Shown: piece by piece, positions 1 through 12,900 of the stretch | Numbering within the stretch: the first letter of the stretch is position 1 | How the letters are laid out: each line of letters starts with the position of its first letter | Source of the DNA: Megaleporinus macrocephalus | Lineage: Eukaryota > Chordata > Actinopteri > Characiformes > Anostomidae | Length of the DNA: 64,000 nucleotides | Assembly (NCBI GenBank): GCA_021613375.1 | Contig: CM038726.1 | Span: 10,920,253 to 10,984,252, forward strand | Direction of reading: 5' to 3' | Position numbers and translations under genes: made by a program | Notes under the pieces: generated by a model | What the model saw: only the letters and a program-made list of their open reading frames with translations | The model's database searches: none | What the model was told of the DNA's origin: nothing

Positions 1-1640
1 TTTTATCATGCTACGTGGTTATGTTCTATTGTGGATACAATATGGGTTTATAATTTTTGCAAATCAATGCATTCTGATTTTATTTACATTTACTTACATT
101 TTACACTGTGTACCAACTTTATACAAAGAGAGATGGAGGTTGAACAAGAGATTGATATATACAACAAAAGAGAGGGGAGATATAGAAAAAGAGAGACAGA
201 CAGTGAAACACACACACACACATAGATAGATAGAGTTACATGTTGTATGCATGATAAGAGAGTGGTTTGCAGAAAGACACACATTTCACAGATCTCCAGT
301 AGCAGGTCAGTTTTACTTTCTCTTACAAGATCATGTACTGCAAACAGTCCTAGCGTGCCACACAAACACACAAAGCTCTGTCAAGCTCCGAGTGGAAGCA
401 AAAGAGGATGAGATTGAGAACAGAAAGCTGGTAGCCTACCTGTATGCCACTTAAATATTCAGAGAAAACCAATTCGAACAGACAACCCGTCGTCTGTGTC
501 CGATGTCTTATTTGTTACTGTTAAGGAAGTAACCCGGCAGGCACAGAGCATGGGGATTTCCACTGAGTGGAGCCTTTCACTTTCAGAACTAGCAAATAAA
601 GATGGTTTTCTCTGTTTGAAGTTGTCTGAAGTTGTTCACTTGTAAACTTTTGTAAAACTTGTAAAATTGTTTTACTTCAAGTTAGACATTTTTATGGACA
701 TGATGGAGTCAGTTTGATTAAGATATGAATTTCTGCTGACAGATATTATTACTTTGCCAAACCAAATTAATTCAAACTGTACTTGTTTACATGGACAAAA
801 CTGTCCAGATTGTTTAAGAAAAGCCAATAATAACAGGCCTGATCTTCCTAATCAATATTGAAATGTTCCAGACATAATTGTTTTTTAAAAAAAACTTGTG
901 TTTAAGGCTGCGTTCAGGTTTAAACTTAGAAAGCTACTTATACCCCAACCATACCAGCACCACACCTACCACGATTTCAGAGTGACTGAATGATCAATAT
1001 AAAGGTCCACCGCTCAAATAATACCTGATCTGCCATGTATAACGGATAGAATAATATTACATTATAGATAACTGTCCACCTACAAGTTACAGTGTGTGAC
1101 CACAAACTGTCTAATGTCTAATGGAAGTCTAGAATCTGTAATTGTTCATCCGTATAGTGGATTGATGGATGGATTTAATGAAGTGGACAGTGAGTGGAAG
1201 TACAAGGTTTCTGGTTTCTGAACTTTCCTGGTTTTATTTCAGAAGACTGTTGTCAGTAGTCTACGCTTTGCTGACGGATTTGGATTTTGAAATATGATCT
1301 CGGTGTGGTGTTGTACTAGGATTAAGTATTTTAGTTTTTTAGATGATAAAATGATAGTGTGATGCCCTCTTGTGTTTATATTGGTGAACTGCAGCTGCTA
1401 GGTAGTTGGCTTTTGCTCTTCACAAATCTTGGGCAGTTTTATTTATTGCTGTGTATTGTGTTGATAATCGTCATTATTTGTGACTTACTGTGGTCAGTGG
1501 AGGGGTTATGATTACATTAAAAAATCATTATATATGCATACTTCAAGAGGAACCTATTATATTTAAAATTATATTTGTGATTGTATTAAGTCATCTAACT
1601 AATATTGTCATAGTTCAATTTGGACCTGATTATTTAGTTT
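1..1640. other. Intergenic, no gene seen
   Basis: AT-rich DNA with no exon that I can support. It holds a short (AC)n/(GATA)n run near 209-233 and a decayed interspersed repeat listed separately at about 920-1250. The short ORFs here have no recognisable protein content. Confidence 0.6.
920..1250 (+). repeat. Decayed copy of a dispersed fish repeat (family A)
   Basis: Phrases such as 'ataccagcaccaca', 'aataatacctg' and 'aagtggacagtgagtggaag' recur in other copies in this window (about 5215-5735, 7265-7410, 12100-12440, 19895-20530 and 28840-28965). The family looks like a non-autonomous, partly palindromic DNA element that I associate from memory with otophysan fishes. This copy is diverged and has no clear ends. 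Confidence 0.55.
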
Positions 1641-1684
1641 TCGTCCTGTTTTAGGTAAAGACCTGATTGTTTCATTGGAAGCTG

Positions 1685-1762
<78 letters not shown>

Positions 1763-1903
1763 ATAAAGTAAGCTGTGTTTTAGTTAAAGTTAGGGCTAAT
1801 TATTTGAAGTAAGTCTGTTTAAGTTGTTTTAGTTAGACCTGATTATTTAAAGTAAGTGCTGTTGTAGTTTCATTGGAAGCTGATTATTCAATAACTGTAT
1901 TAA

Positions 1904-1946
<43 letters not shown>

Positions 1947-2560
1947 AAGAAAGCTGTTTTTTAGTTAAAGTTAGAGCTAATTATTTGAAGAAAGTCCGTT
2001 TGGGTTTAAGTTACACCTGATTATTTAAAGTAAGTGCTGTTTTAAATTCATTGGAAGCTGATTATTTATTATTATTATTATAATAATTATTAGTATTATT
2101 ATAAAGTAAACTGTGTTTTAGTTAAAGTTAGAGCTATTTTTTTTAAGTTAGTCTTCTTTTAGCTAAAGATTATCCTGATTATTTAAAGTTAGTTTTGTTT
2201 TAGTTAAAGTAAGACCTGATTATTTAAAGTTAGTTTTGCTTCAGCTAAAGTTAGACCTGATTATTTAAAGTTAATTTGTTTTTGCTAAAGTGAGACCTGA
2301 CTACTTAAAGTTAGTTTTGTTTTACTTACAGTTAGAACTGATTATTTTAAAGTTAGTTTTGTTTTAGTTAAAGTTAGACCTGATTACTTAAAGTTAGTTT
2401 TGTTTTACTTACAGTTAGAACAGATTATTTTAAAGTTAGTTTTGTTTTAGTTAAACTTAAACCTGATTATTTTTTAAAGTTAGTCCTGCTTTCGTTAACA
2501 TTAGACCTGATCATTTAGAGTTAATCCTGTTTAGCCCTGATTATTTGGAGTCTTTGTCTG
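1640..2560 (+). repeat. Complex tandem repeat with embedded (ATT)n microsatellites
   Basis: The phrase 'ttcattggaagctgatta' occurs three times (about 1672, 1867 and 2046), each followed by an ATT run: 1685-1761, 1903-1945 and a short one near 2065-2085. From about 2100 to 2540 a shorter unit of roughly 40-65 bp is reiterated, built on 'cctgattatttaaagttag' and 'ttttgttttagttaaag'. This looks like a higher-order satellite in which the microsatellite is part of the larger unit. Confidence 0.8.
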
Positions 2561-3775
2561 TACTCTGTAGTGTAACTGACTAACAGTGCTGCGTATAATC
2601 TAATCCATCAGAAGTGCACTCTTCCTCTGCTGTTCTGGACATTGTGTGCATATGACGTTCTCTTGGCTCTTAGTGTGTGTGAGCTGGTGTGAAGGGAATG
2701 AGTGTTTGTGTGTTTGGAGAAAATTATCAGCATGAGACTTGCGCATATATCACTCAAACACATGAAACTTACTCACCAGCAGAGCAGCCAGATAAGACAA
2801 GAGCAGCAGAGCAAGAAAAAAACTGCCAGAAAGGAACAGAGAGCGATAGAGGAATGAGGCGATACTGGACATCAAGTTAAAAAGAGCACACTAAGAAGTA
2901 CGTACTAGCTTCAGGCGGTTGTGTAACACCTTTACATGATGAAAATGAATGGCTGTAAATGGAGGCATTACAAAAGCACTTACAAAAGAGAATTAAATAG
3001 AAGAATGTAATTATCATTTATATTACCTAACATGCTGTTTTTGACTGCTTACTTAATGTTTTTATCTACTCTCTTAAAGTGTCTTGTATGACTCTTGACT
3101 TGTTCACATTTCTATAGTAAACCCCTTTCTTATATACAACTTTGTATCTTAAATAGCTTAATATGTTGATTCTATAGTATTAATACTTATAGACCACAGC
3201 AGTATCTTGTCTATTCAATATACTGGTATCCTGTTGGGTGACCATTGCAGTAATCAATCTTTCTAGAAACAAAGGCATAGATAAGTTTCTACAGGCATGG
3301 TTTATTCAGAAAATCTCTAATCTTGTTACAGTAAGTCAAGGTGGCCAAAGTTGTTTGTAGAGCCAAGTAAATCTAAGCTCCATCTGCACAGCTATGGTAA
3401 GATATCCTGAATTCATGTAAGATTTTGCCTGTGTAAATTAGCGTATGTAAATTAAATAGGAGCAGCCCAGGCATCTACACCTGGGGTACACCACAGGTCA
3501 CTCTTTTTATAAATTGTACCACTGTAGTAGTCATTTTTGTAATACATTGATGTGAGGTAGCTTTTTAGAGGCATTTCATTTTCCAAACATCTGGTTCCTT
3601 TCACCACCACTGCATTTCACATCACATCAAGCCACTCTGAATGAGTTTATATGTCAACGATTGAATTTTGAAGAAAATTTAAAAACATGGTGAATAAAAC
3701 TGTATTTTTTTGCTCACTGTTTTTTAACCTTAGCAAAGAGGAGTTGCCTTGTCTTCGATTTATAGACGGAGGAGG
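2561..3775. other. Intergenic; hsd17b3 5' flank with a diverged dispersed repeat
   Basis: No coding exon is supported. About 3540-3690 contains a repeat ('gaggtagctttttagaggca', 'catctggttcctttcaccac') that reappears at 5995-6110 and in part at 7020-7095. About 3240-3500 resembles older fish repeat DNA, but I cannot classify it. Confidence 0.5.
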
Positions 3776-3951
3776 AGCTAATATTTAAACCGCACCGCTG
3801 TGATTCGCTATTACGACTTGCTACTGGCCAATAACAGATCGAGTTTGGGACGCAATGGGCGTGGCCTGAGACTCAGCGAGCCCGGTTTAAAGCTCAAGTG
3901 CGAGAAGGTTTTTCTGGTAGGTGCCAGTGGAGAAGTTAGCGGTGGGTAAAC
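3776..3951 (+). promoter_or_regulatory. Probable hsd17b3 core promoter and 5' UTR
   Basis: Immediately upstream of the start codon lie an AT-rich TATA-like 'atatttaaac' (3781-3790), a CCAAT box (3828-3832), a GC/GT box 'gggcgtgg' (3857-3864) and a second 'tttaaag' near 3887. CpG content is visibly higher than in the flanks. The transcription start is inferred to lie between about 3880 and 3940. Confidence 0.55.
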
Positions 3952-6900
3952 ATGGCTGAGTGTGAAGGGTACAGTAGTTTCTTACTCTTTCTGGGCGGCT
4001 TCACGGCGCTGTATTACCTGCTGAAATGGTCGTGGAGATGCTGGAAAGGATTCAAGGCTTACTTGCTGTCAGAAATTTGGCACACAGACGTGAAGAAGTT
4101 CGGCCAGTGGGCAGGTAAGGCAGCTACATCTGACTCTACTGTTAGGGTGTAGTTATCAGGTTATGTCGCATATATGTAGACACTAAGGCACTGAAACTTT
4201 GCATCAGTTAATTCGACTTGTGAAGCCCCTTAGTGTTCAGATCATGTAGTGGAAAAATGCGTAGTTACCTGATAACCGCACAGTCATAGCAACTGTATTT
4301 TGAACTTGATCACTTTCCTTTAGAGACTATTATTGTTATAAATGGGAAAATATAATTGCATAATTGACTCAGTAAAATGCTAACAAAGAGTGGTTTGGAT
4401 TTTTATGGAGATTTAAAAAACATATAGAGTGGTTGTAATTAAAAATTGCATTCAAGTGATTGGTGTCACTACTGGACTGGTAAAAGTCCAAGCAAAAATA
4501 TTCATACAGCGTGACCACTGATGAAGGGCTAGAGGATGACTAACAAAAACTGTGCAAAAATTGTGAACGATCTGCTATTGTTATTCATCAGTATAGGTTC
4601 ATTTGTCGTTTTGAATATGGATAAAATGCCGATTTTAGCATTAAATTCATATTCAAAATGGATATAAATGTAGTGTTTAATATGTTGTCTTTGTTCTCTT
4701 TCCAGTTTACTATAGGATGTAAATAAATTCCTTGCATTCTGTTTAATTTATATTTTGCATTTATTTATATTTTTTTGTGCCCAGATTTTGTTAGTAATGC
4801 TACTATTACTAACTACTGCTACTAATAACAACTTTATTAATAGAGTATTTTGCATGTGAGTGAACAGCAATCAATACACATCGTTTGTTTGTTTCTATTG
4901 TAGTCACTGTTTGATAACAGCAATTTAAGAGAAACAAATTAAATGAACAAAAATAAACTGTATTTAAATTAAAATTATGTTAAAAGCTAAATTGAAGCTA
5001 TATTAAATTAACATTAAACCATATTTGCGGCTGTACATCTGTTTACATTTAAATGACTGAATCATGTAAAATAAAAATATCCCACTTAAACTCTGACGTA
5101 TAGTTTACTAACTATGTGTATGTATTTAAGTTGCACCATGAAGAGCAAAACCACTGATTCAAAAATACACCAAATGCAAGGAGCATTTTGAAGTTCTGTT
5201 ATTACAGACTGTAGTCCATCTGTTTTTGTTATACCACCTTTACTCCTACAGAACCCTTATAGCAGGTATTATTTGATTGGTGGGTCATTCTTAGCACTGC
5301 CATGGCACTGACATGGTGGTGAATAGTCCACCAACAAGACTCTACAGGATGAGCATATATATGTATAATATATGAGGTATTGGTTATGACTTACATTTGC
5401 AAGGTGGACCAACAAGGTGGGGGTGCCTAATAAAGTGGACACAGTGTTTCAAACCTCCAACAGCACTGTTACATCTGATCGACTCATTGCCACATTAGTG
5501 CAACTGTAGTGCTAAAAATGAGCCGCCATTCAGGTAATACCTGCTTTATGGTGGTCCTGTGGGTGTCTCTGAGCATTGAAGAACAGGGTCAAGGGTAGCT
5601 AACACAGTATGCAGAGAAACTGATGGACTGTAATCTATCACTATGAAGTGCTCCTATATGGTAGGTGGAGCGGATAAAATGGACAGAGATTGTAGAAAGG
5701 AGGAGGTTTAATGTTATGGCTGATCGATGTAATTCAGTCATTGAGATGTAGACAATAATGTGCAGTAGTTTGATGTGAAATGGTTAATTGTAGAGAAACT
5801 TATATTTCTTTAGCGTCCTGGTGGCAGGAGGCAGGTATTACCATGTGTACAATGCACAAATTTCAGAAAAAGATGTTTGGTGACAATTTTGCTTCACAAT
5901 GCCACATCATGACTTAAAATTTTTTAGGCCAAATTAGAACTTCAGTAAAACAGTGTCTTAGTCATCAGACAGAAAATTAGTAACCATATAATATAGTAAC
6001 TATATGAGGTAGCTTTTAGAGGTATTAAACATCTGGTTTCTATCACCACCACTGTGAACCATTCAGACCTTTCTCTAGAGCATTTCAAATCATATCATGA
6101 CTTATTTGTATTTTTACTGTTTAATTTTGCAGAAAATTCCTCTTTCTTTATGACTTTTTGGATCTTTTTTGCGTATTTTTTTCTCAAAATCTTTCCTCAT
6201 TTACCATGTGAGGTTAATCATCATGCTCACTATCACAGTTGCATATACTTATCAAGTCAGTCATTAAAGTAGTTTTTCTACTTGGCATCAACTATCACTT
6301 GTGCAGCATGGTCCATAAATGAGTAACCTTTTGGAATTTCTCTGAACCAGATCAAAGGTGCTCTTTCTTGTAATATGTAAAGCATCCAGTGTTTACCAGT
6401 GATACAGGTGGCCAGGACTGTCATGTGTGGGGTTATGAGGAAGACGACTGTGTGGCTGCTGTGTATGGGGGTGTTTATGATGATAGTGATGATACTGTAA
6501 CTTAAGATAAAGTGTAGTTAGGAGCTGGGCTTAGTATAACATCATGGCACAGAAGACAGGACTGGACAATATATCAACTGTTAATTATTGCGATATTTGA
6601 TCTTTGAAATACTGATACCGAAGAAGGGGTCATATGCTAAAAAAATCCTTATTTAATCATGTTACATTAATGATTCTGTGGGGCAATTGTACTGTTTTTC
6701 AACATTTCTCCGAAATTCTTTTACATTTCTTGAAAGAGAAATAAAATTGGTTTGATGTTAAAATGTTTTACTGTAGAGAAACCCAACAAACCTGAGTTTT
6801 TATATGCAGTGTTATAATGGTCATAAATGATAGTGGTGAGTCTAAAAATATTTTCCTTTAATGTTTTATTTACAACATTTTGATTTACAATAGTCAAATG

Positions 6901-9900
6901 TAGCTCTCACATTCCTAAAGGATCATAACACAACTTTTATTGTCATGCAAAACTCTTTCTATTTCCTATTCCTGGTTCCTATTATTAACATTGTGAGTAA
7001 TACTACATTGGGATATTCCTTTACAATGTACAATTTCACATCAAACCACTCGCAATGACTTTGTTTGCATCTTAACAACTGAATTACAATTGAACTGTAA
7101 AAAAAGCAAGGTATATATTGTAAGGTATATCAAATATCGAAATGAGTATCTACACTTCTTGCTTTCCTGGCTCTAATAAACCCACTTAGGCTGAGGGGGG
7201 TTGAGTTAATTAGCTGATTAGTCTGATCACTTGTAATAGAACAATAGGTAACAATAAGTTTGAATACACACTGGCTGACCAATTCATTAGGTACTTCATT
7301 GAGCACACATTGGTAAATAGGGTGAAAGGTGGCTAACAGAGTATGCAGAGAGCAGTTTCACTACAGTCTGTAATTGAAGAAGTGGTACTTCATTAAGTAG
7401 TTGGTCAGTGTATTACAAAACAGCAATGTGCAAAAGTTTTAAACACTTGGTGACAGGTTTTATTTGTTCATCAAACAAGTTTTTTGCACTTATTATCTAT
7501 TCCCTGCTTTGACTACTCAGTACTTCATTAAGCTACATCAAGGAGAAATATGGAACTAAACTTCTGTTCTTCAAACTGTCTTACAAGATATTATGTACTC
7601 CTTAAAACAAGATATTCATGCTACTTTGTATTGTAGTTGTAACATCCACCTCCACCATTGAACCTCCACCATATTTGACTATATCTGTCCACAAGACGTT
7701 TTCCCAGAAGCACTTTGGCTTACGTACGTACATTTTGGCAAACTGCAAGCTAGCTTTTTTATGTCTCTGTGTCAGCAGTGGGGTCCTCCTGGGTCTCCTG
7801 CCATAATGTTTCATTTTATTCAAATGTCGACATTATGTAATGTAATGTATGCAAAATTATTTATTTCAATTAATATGTAATTGCTTTTTTTTATTACGTT
7901 AAGGTTTCCTCTCATATTTGATGTTAGGAGTTTTTTAAAGGCTCACTTTGCAAATTTACTGTAAAATCTGTTATTAATTCTCCGTATTTTGTGGATATTA
8001 TTATTGGGATTGGTTTCTTTACAACCTCATCCATTAACTACTATGAAAGTTAGTTATGAGAGAAATAAATAGATGTGTGGCCCCATATATGGGTTTTAGA
8101 GGTAAATGGTTTCTTAACTGTGATAAACCTTTCACATTTTTTTTCCATAGTGGTCACAGGAGCAACAGCAGGGATCGGTCAGGCCTACGCCATGGAGGTC
8201 AGTGGTGTCTTTGTTTTCATACTTATAGGTGAACTGGCTAGTGAACCTTTAGTGTTCTCCACCAGGCACATTATCCTGTTCAGCAGAATTGCTACTACAC
8301 TGCTAAACTAAAGAGAAAGTAATGTATAAAAGTACAACCTTATGCAGACACACACACATTTTTTTATTTATGTCATATGTTTTAGCACCCTTTTAAAAGA
8401 AAAACACTAAGAAGTGTGGCAGTACGTAATTGTTATCCAACATGTAATATGGATGTATTTTTTACCTAACACGCTCAAGTGCTCAAGAAGAGAAGACAGA
8501 AACATATAACCATATGGGGGAAACACAGTCCTAAAGACGGCACAATGTTTTTTTTGAGAGTTTTTACTTAAAATGTACATTTGGTCCAAATGTAGTTGAT
8601 ACAGCTGACAGGTTTGAGAGCTTATGAGTGTTGACACAGCAAGAGAAGACTATTCCTACTTGTTCTTGGCAAACAGTATTCCTGTGTATTTCAAAACAAT
8701 AAAGAAAACATACTTATTTGTGCTAAAATTATCCTAAGTCGCTGTCCCCAAACTTGCCTATTCTGGGAAAAGTCTGAGGTTACAAGTTGTACTAGTCTGT
8801 TGTATGCTAAAATAGAGCTGCGGTAAAATCAACATTCCTATGCACCTGCACTTTTGTAGCCTGTGGCTCTGTACGGAACATCTCAGTTTACAAACAGTCC
8901 TCCCCTGAGTAATGCTGTTTCACAGAGTGCCTGAATGGAGCACATAAACAATGCCTTTGTTTTTGTTTTTGTGCATGTGTGGATTAGCTGGCAAGACGAG
9001 GCTTGGACATAGTTCTTATCAGTCGTTCAGAGGAGAAGCTCCACAGTGTTGCCAAAGAAATAGGTAAGTGACAGTTTAAGAAACATAAATGAGGACTGTT
9101 TCATTTGAAGCGATATGATGTTACGCAATCATCCGACATGATTTACCCTTTATAGTAACAGTAGTGTTGTCCATTATAGAAGAAGGACTGGCCTCCAAGA
9201 GTAGGTAAATGAATGAGCTTCATGCATGTTTTACAGGCTAGATAGCTCTGTTTCTTTCAAATCTCAAAAATAGAAAAAGGCCAGAAACATTTTGTTCTAC
9301 AGTGGGGTTTATACAACAAAAATATTGTCATAAATCTCTAACAACGGGAGTTTGCTTATGTTTCTAACGATGCACAAAACGAGTCAAATGCCAGCGGGTA
9401 ATAAAGTGCCAGTCCAGGTCGAGTGATGATAATAAACACGGAAAAGAAAAAGCGAGGTCAAAAACAGGCAAGAGTCGAAACCACAGAATTCAATGAATCA
9501 AATAAATCTGAAGGGAAGATTTGAAGTGAGAAGCCAATACGACAAAAAGCACAATAGAGGGAGTACAATAGAACACTCGCTGTCACAGGACTAGAGCAAA
9601 GACCTCCGCCCAGGATGACGCCCGGCTCAGGCACCACTGAAACCAAAGGGGGATCTGACGGATGGCGCCTCAGACAACCTTTAGGTCAGAGACAGGGCCT
9701 ACTGGGATGGCACTGTGAAAATCTTGACCTGTGTCTAGAACATCAGATGCATTCCTCAGGACCATAGCCACCCAATCGACCAGGTACTGTAGTGTGGCGT
9801 CCATTCTCCTTCTGGAGTTAAGTAACCTGGTGCCCTCGAAACTGATGGGAGGGGGAAGAATGATGTCAGGCGTGGCCTCGTCCAGCAGACCTGGGACAAC

Positions 9901-12900
9901 AGGTTTGAGGAGAAAGGCATGAAATGAGTTGGACACTCTGTGCTGTGCAGGCAAATCAAGTTTCTACATGACCTCATTAATTTAACGAATGACCGTGGAT
10001 GGACCAGTGAACTTGGTTAATAACTTTTTACTCCCCTCTGAGAACCTAAAGTCCCTGGTCGACAGCCAAACTTGGTCCCCAGGGAGGAAGGTGGGAATGT
10101 CACCTCTGCGCTGATCAGCCAGATGTTTGTGGCTGCGCAGTGCATTCTCAATATGTTCATGTGTGTCCTTCCAAACCTGCTCACTCTGTGTCATCCAGTT
10201 ATCTACGGCTTGAACATCAGAGGGAGTAGTGGAACAGGGCATCCATGGAGGCTGATAGCCTAGGATACACTGAAAAGGGGTTAAACCAGTAGATGAACTT
10301 TCTAGACAGTTTTGGGCCATCTCACCCCAGGGTAGGTACTGGGCCTCAAAAACAGTACCTCAGAAACTTGCCTGTTTTGTTTCTCACATTGGGCATTGGC
10401 TTGAGGGTGGAAGTGAGACTAACAGTAACCAGTACCAGGGCAAAAGGTGATAGTAAAATCAAATTGGAAGAAAAACAAAAGACCAACAAGCCTGGCAAAG
10501 ATTTTACTGTTTGGCTGAATGTAAGTGCTTGAGATTCCTCTCGACTCTTCTAAGACTACAAAAGGATCCACTGCCCCTGCTAGCCGGTGCTGCCATTCTT
10601 CAAAGGCCAATTTTATGGCCAGCACTTCTCTGTCTTCTATACCACATTACTATACGTTCTGTTGGTGTGATTGGGGAAAAAAATTACACAGGATGTGGCT
10701 CACAAGAGTTACCTACTTGCTGAGACCGAATAAAACCCACTCCTGTCTGGCAAACATGCACCTCCACTACAAAAGGCTGGGTAGGATCTGGGTGCTTAAG
10801 GGTAGGGGCTGATAGGAAGGCTGATTTGAGAGTATGGAATGCTTTATCAGCTTGGGAATTCCATCACAAAACTTTAGCATTACCAGGTTGTATGCACTCC
10901 TGAGGACTAATTATGTAAATACTGATGCTTTACGGAGCTGTTCTAGAGTAAATAGTAAGACTTAGTAATTTGATTGAGGCCTGGATAATCAATAAAAGGT
11001 TGTTCTGTTTGACAAAGAAAAAAGATAGGGATAAGTAGAAGGGAGTTAGAAGAAGCATCCTGGATATACTCCTGCATAGCATTATCTTCTACTTGAGTTA
11101 TGGGATAGATTCTTGACTTAGCACTCTCAATTAACTGAGTTGAGTTAATGATTATGCATAGCTGCATGTCAATGTTTGGGTCAAAAAACATGCTTTATTT
11201 ATTTTCTATTTTTTTTTTTTTTCCTGTAGAAGTTTTGTTTATTATCCCATACAAAAACATGCCATTTTAGCAGGGGGAAAACTTTAGTGTATATATTTAA
11301 TATTGAAAATAACTGATACTAGTTAAGGGCAGCCCAGTGGCAGTAGGTAGCGCTGTCGCTATACAGCAAGGCGGGGCAGGGTTTGACATCTGTGTAGACT
11401 TTGCATGTTCTCTGTGTGAGTTTCCTCTGGGTGCTCCATTTTCCTCCCACAGTCTAAGGATATGCAGTCAGGTGTTCACTGATACTGAATTGTCCCACCC
11501 AGGTTGTTAGTGCATGTATGTTTGTATATGCCTGTGTGCTTGCCTGTTCAGGGTTTTTCCTGCTTTTTGCTCAGTGAGCTCTGGGATAGGCTTCATCACC
11601 CCCCACAACCCTGAGGAAGAGACTTAGTAGATGAATGAATGAATGATTTCAGTCGAGATTAATACTGTGTGTTTGTGTCCTAGAGTCACAATATGGACGA
11701 CAGACACGTGTCATTCAGGCTGATTTCACTGAAGGCCAGTCCATCTACCCAGCCATCTCACAGCAACTCAAAGACCTGGAGGTCGGCATTCTAGGTAATA
11801 CAGTGACCAGCCAGTGACTCCAGTAAAGAGATTATAGTTTAGAATCCTGTGATTATAAAAAACAGTAACTTCAGCCTCCAAGTTGCAGTAAATAACAAAT
11901 GTTATATGACTTCCAAAAACTGCACCACATCACAGAACATTCATCTGAAATATCTGAATATATATCGCAATTTCTGGCTCTTCACCAGTGATCAGTTTCC
12001 GACTCTAGACGTGCTCATTGCTGGATATTGAGTGGTGGCTCGCTCTCAGACGTGCATAGACACTGAGCAAACATATGTGCAAACATTCCAGAAACACAGT
12101 TGCACTCATACCAGCACCACACACACTACTATGTCAGTGTTTGCAAAGAATGAGGCACAACCAAAACAATAATTTGTCAGCAGGACATAGTGGGCGGATG
12201 ATAGATTCTGCATCAACAGATTAACTACAGTGTTTAACTCTAAAGTCTATATAGGGGGCTGTATGAGATAGGAATTTCTTATATAGTAGACTGTTAGTGG
12301 GATACCTTATAAAGATAATAAAGATAATAATAAATAATAATAAAGATAATGGATATACACAGATGTGAGGTGTTTCTAATAAAGTGGATAGTTAGTGGAA
12401 GTACAAGTGAGGTGTTTCCTTTGGAGTGAGGTATTTCTAATAAATAATGAGATGTTTAAAATCATTAATTTGGTTTTCTAAAGCACCTTGGATGTGTGAA
12501 CAACATGTTTAAATACACGACTGTGCAAAAGTCTTAGGACCTAACCTTATGGTTTAAAATTCCAAGCTTGGAATGGGTTAAATAAACAAGCTGACTTACT
12601 GAATGAATATTATTTGAATATTTAATATAAAGAGCGTTTGCTGAGCAAATAAAAGCTTCCTCTCTGGAAAAGTAGTCTAAATGCAAAAATGTCCCCAACT
12701 GCCTCAAACATTTGTACAGTATTGTAAATAAGAACCTTAGACAAAGTTAATAATAAATAGGTTACGAGCCAGAAGGAGAAAGCAGAAGGAAAGCAAGTGT
12801 AAAATCATTTCTTCACCTTGACCCACATTCTCTCACTCTCTCCACAGTGAACAACGTTGGTATGAATTATGCTGCAATGTTGGCGCATTTTTTGGATGTT

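Noticed and set aside
2689..2880. 63-aa ORF upstream of hsd17b3
   Set aside because: No similarity to known proteins, low-complexity charged sequence, and no splice or promoter context.
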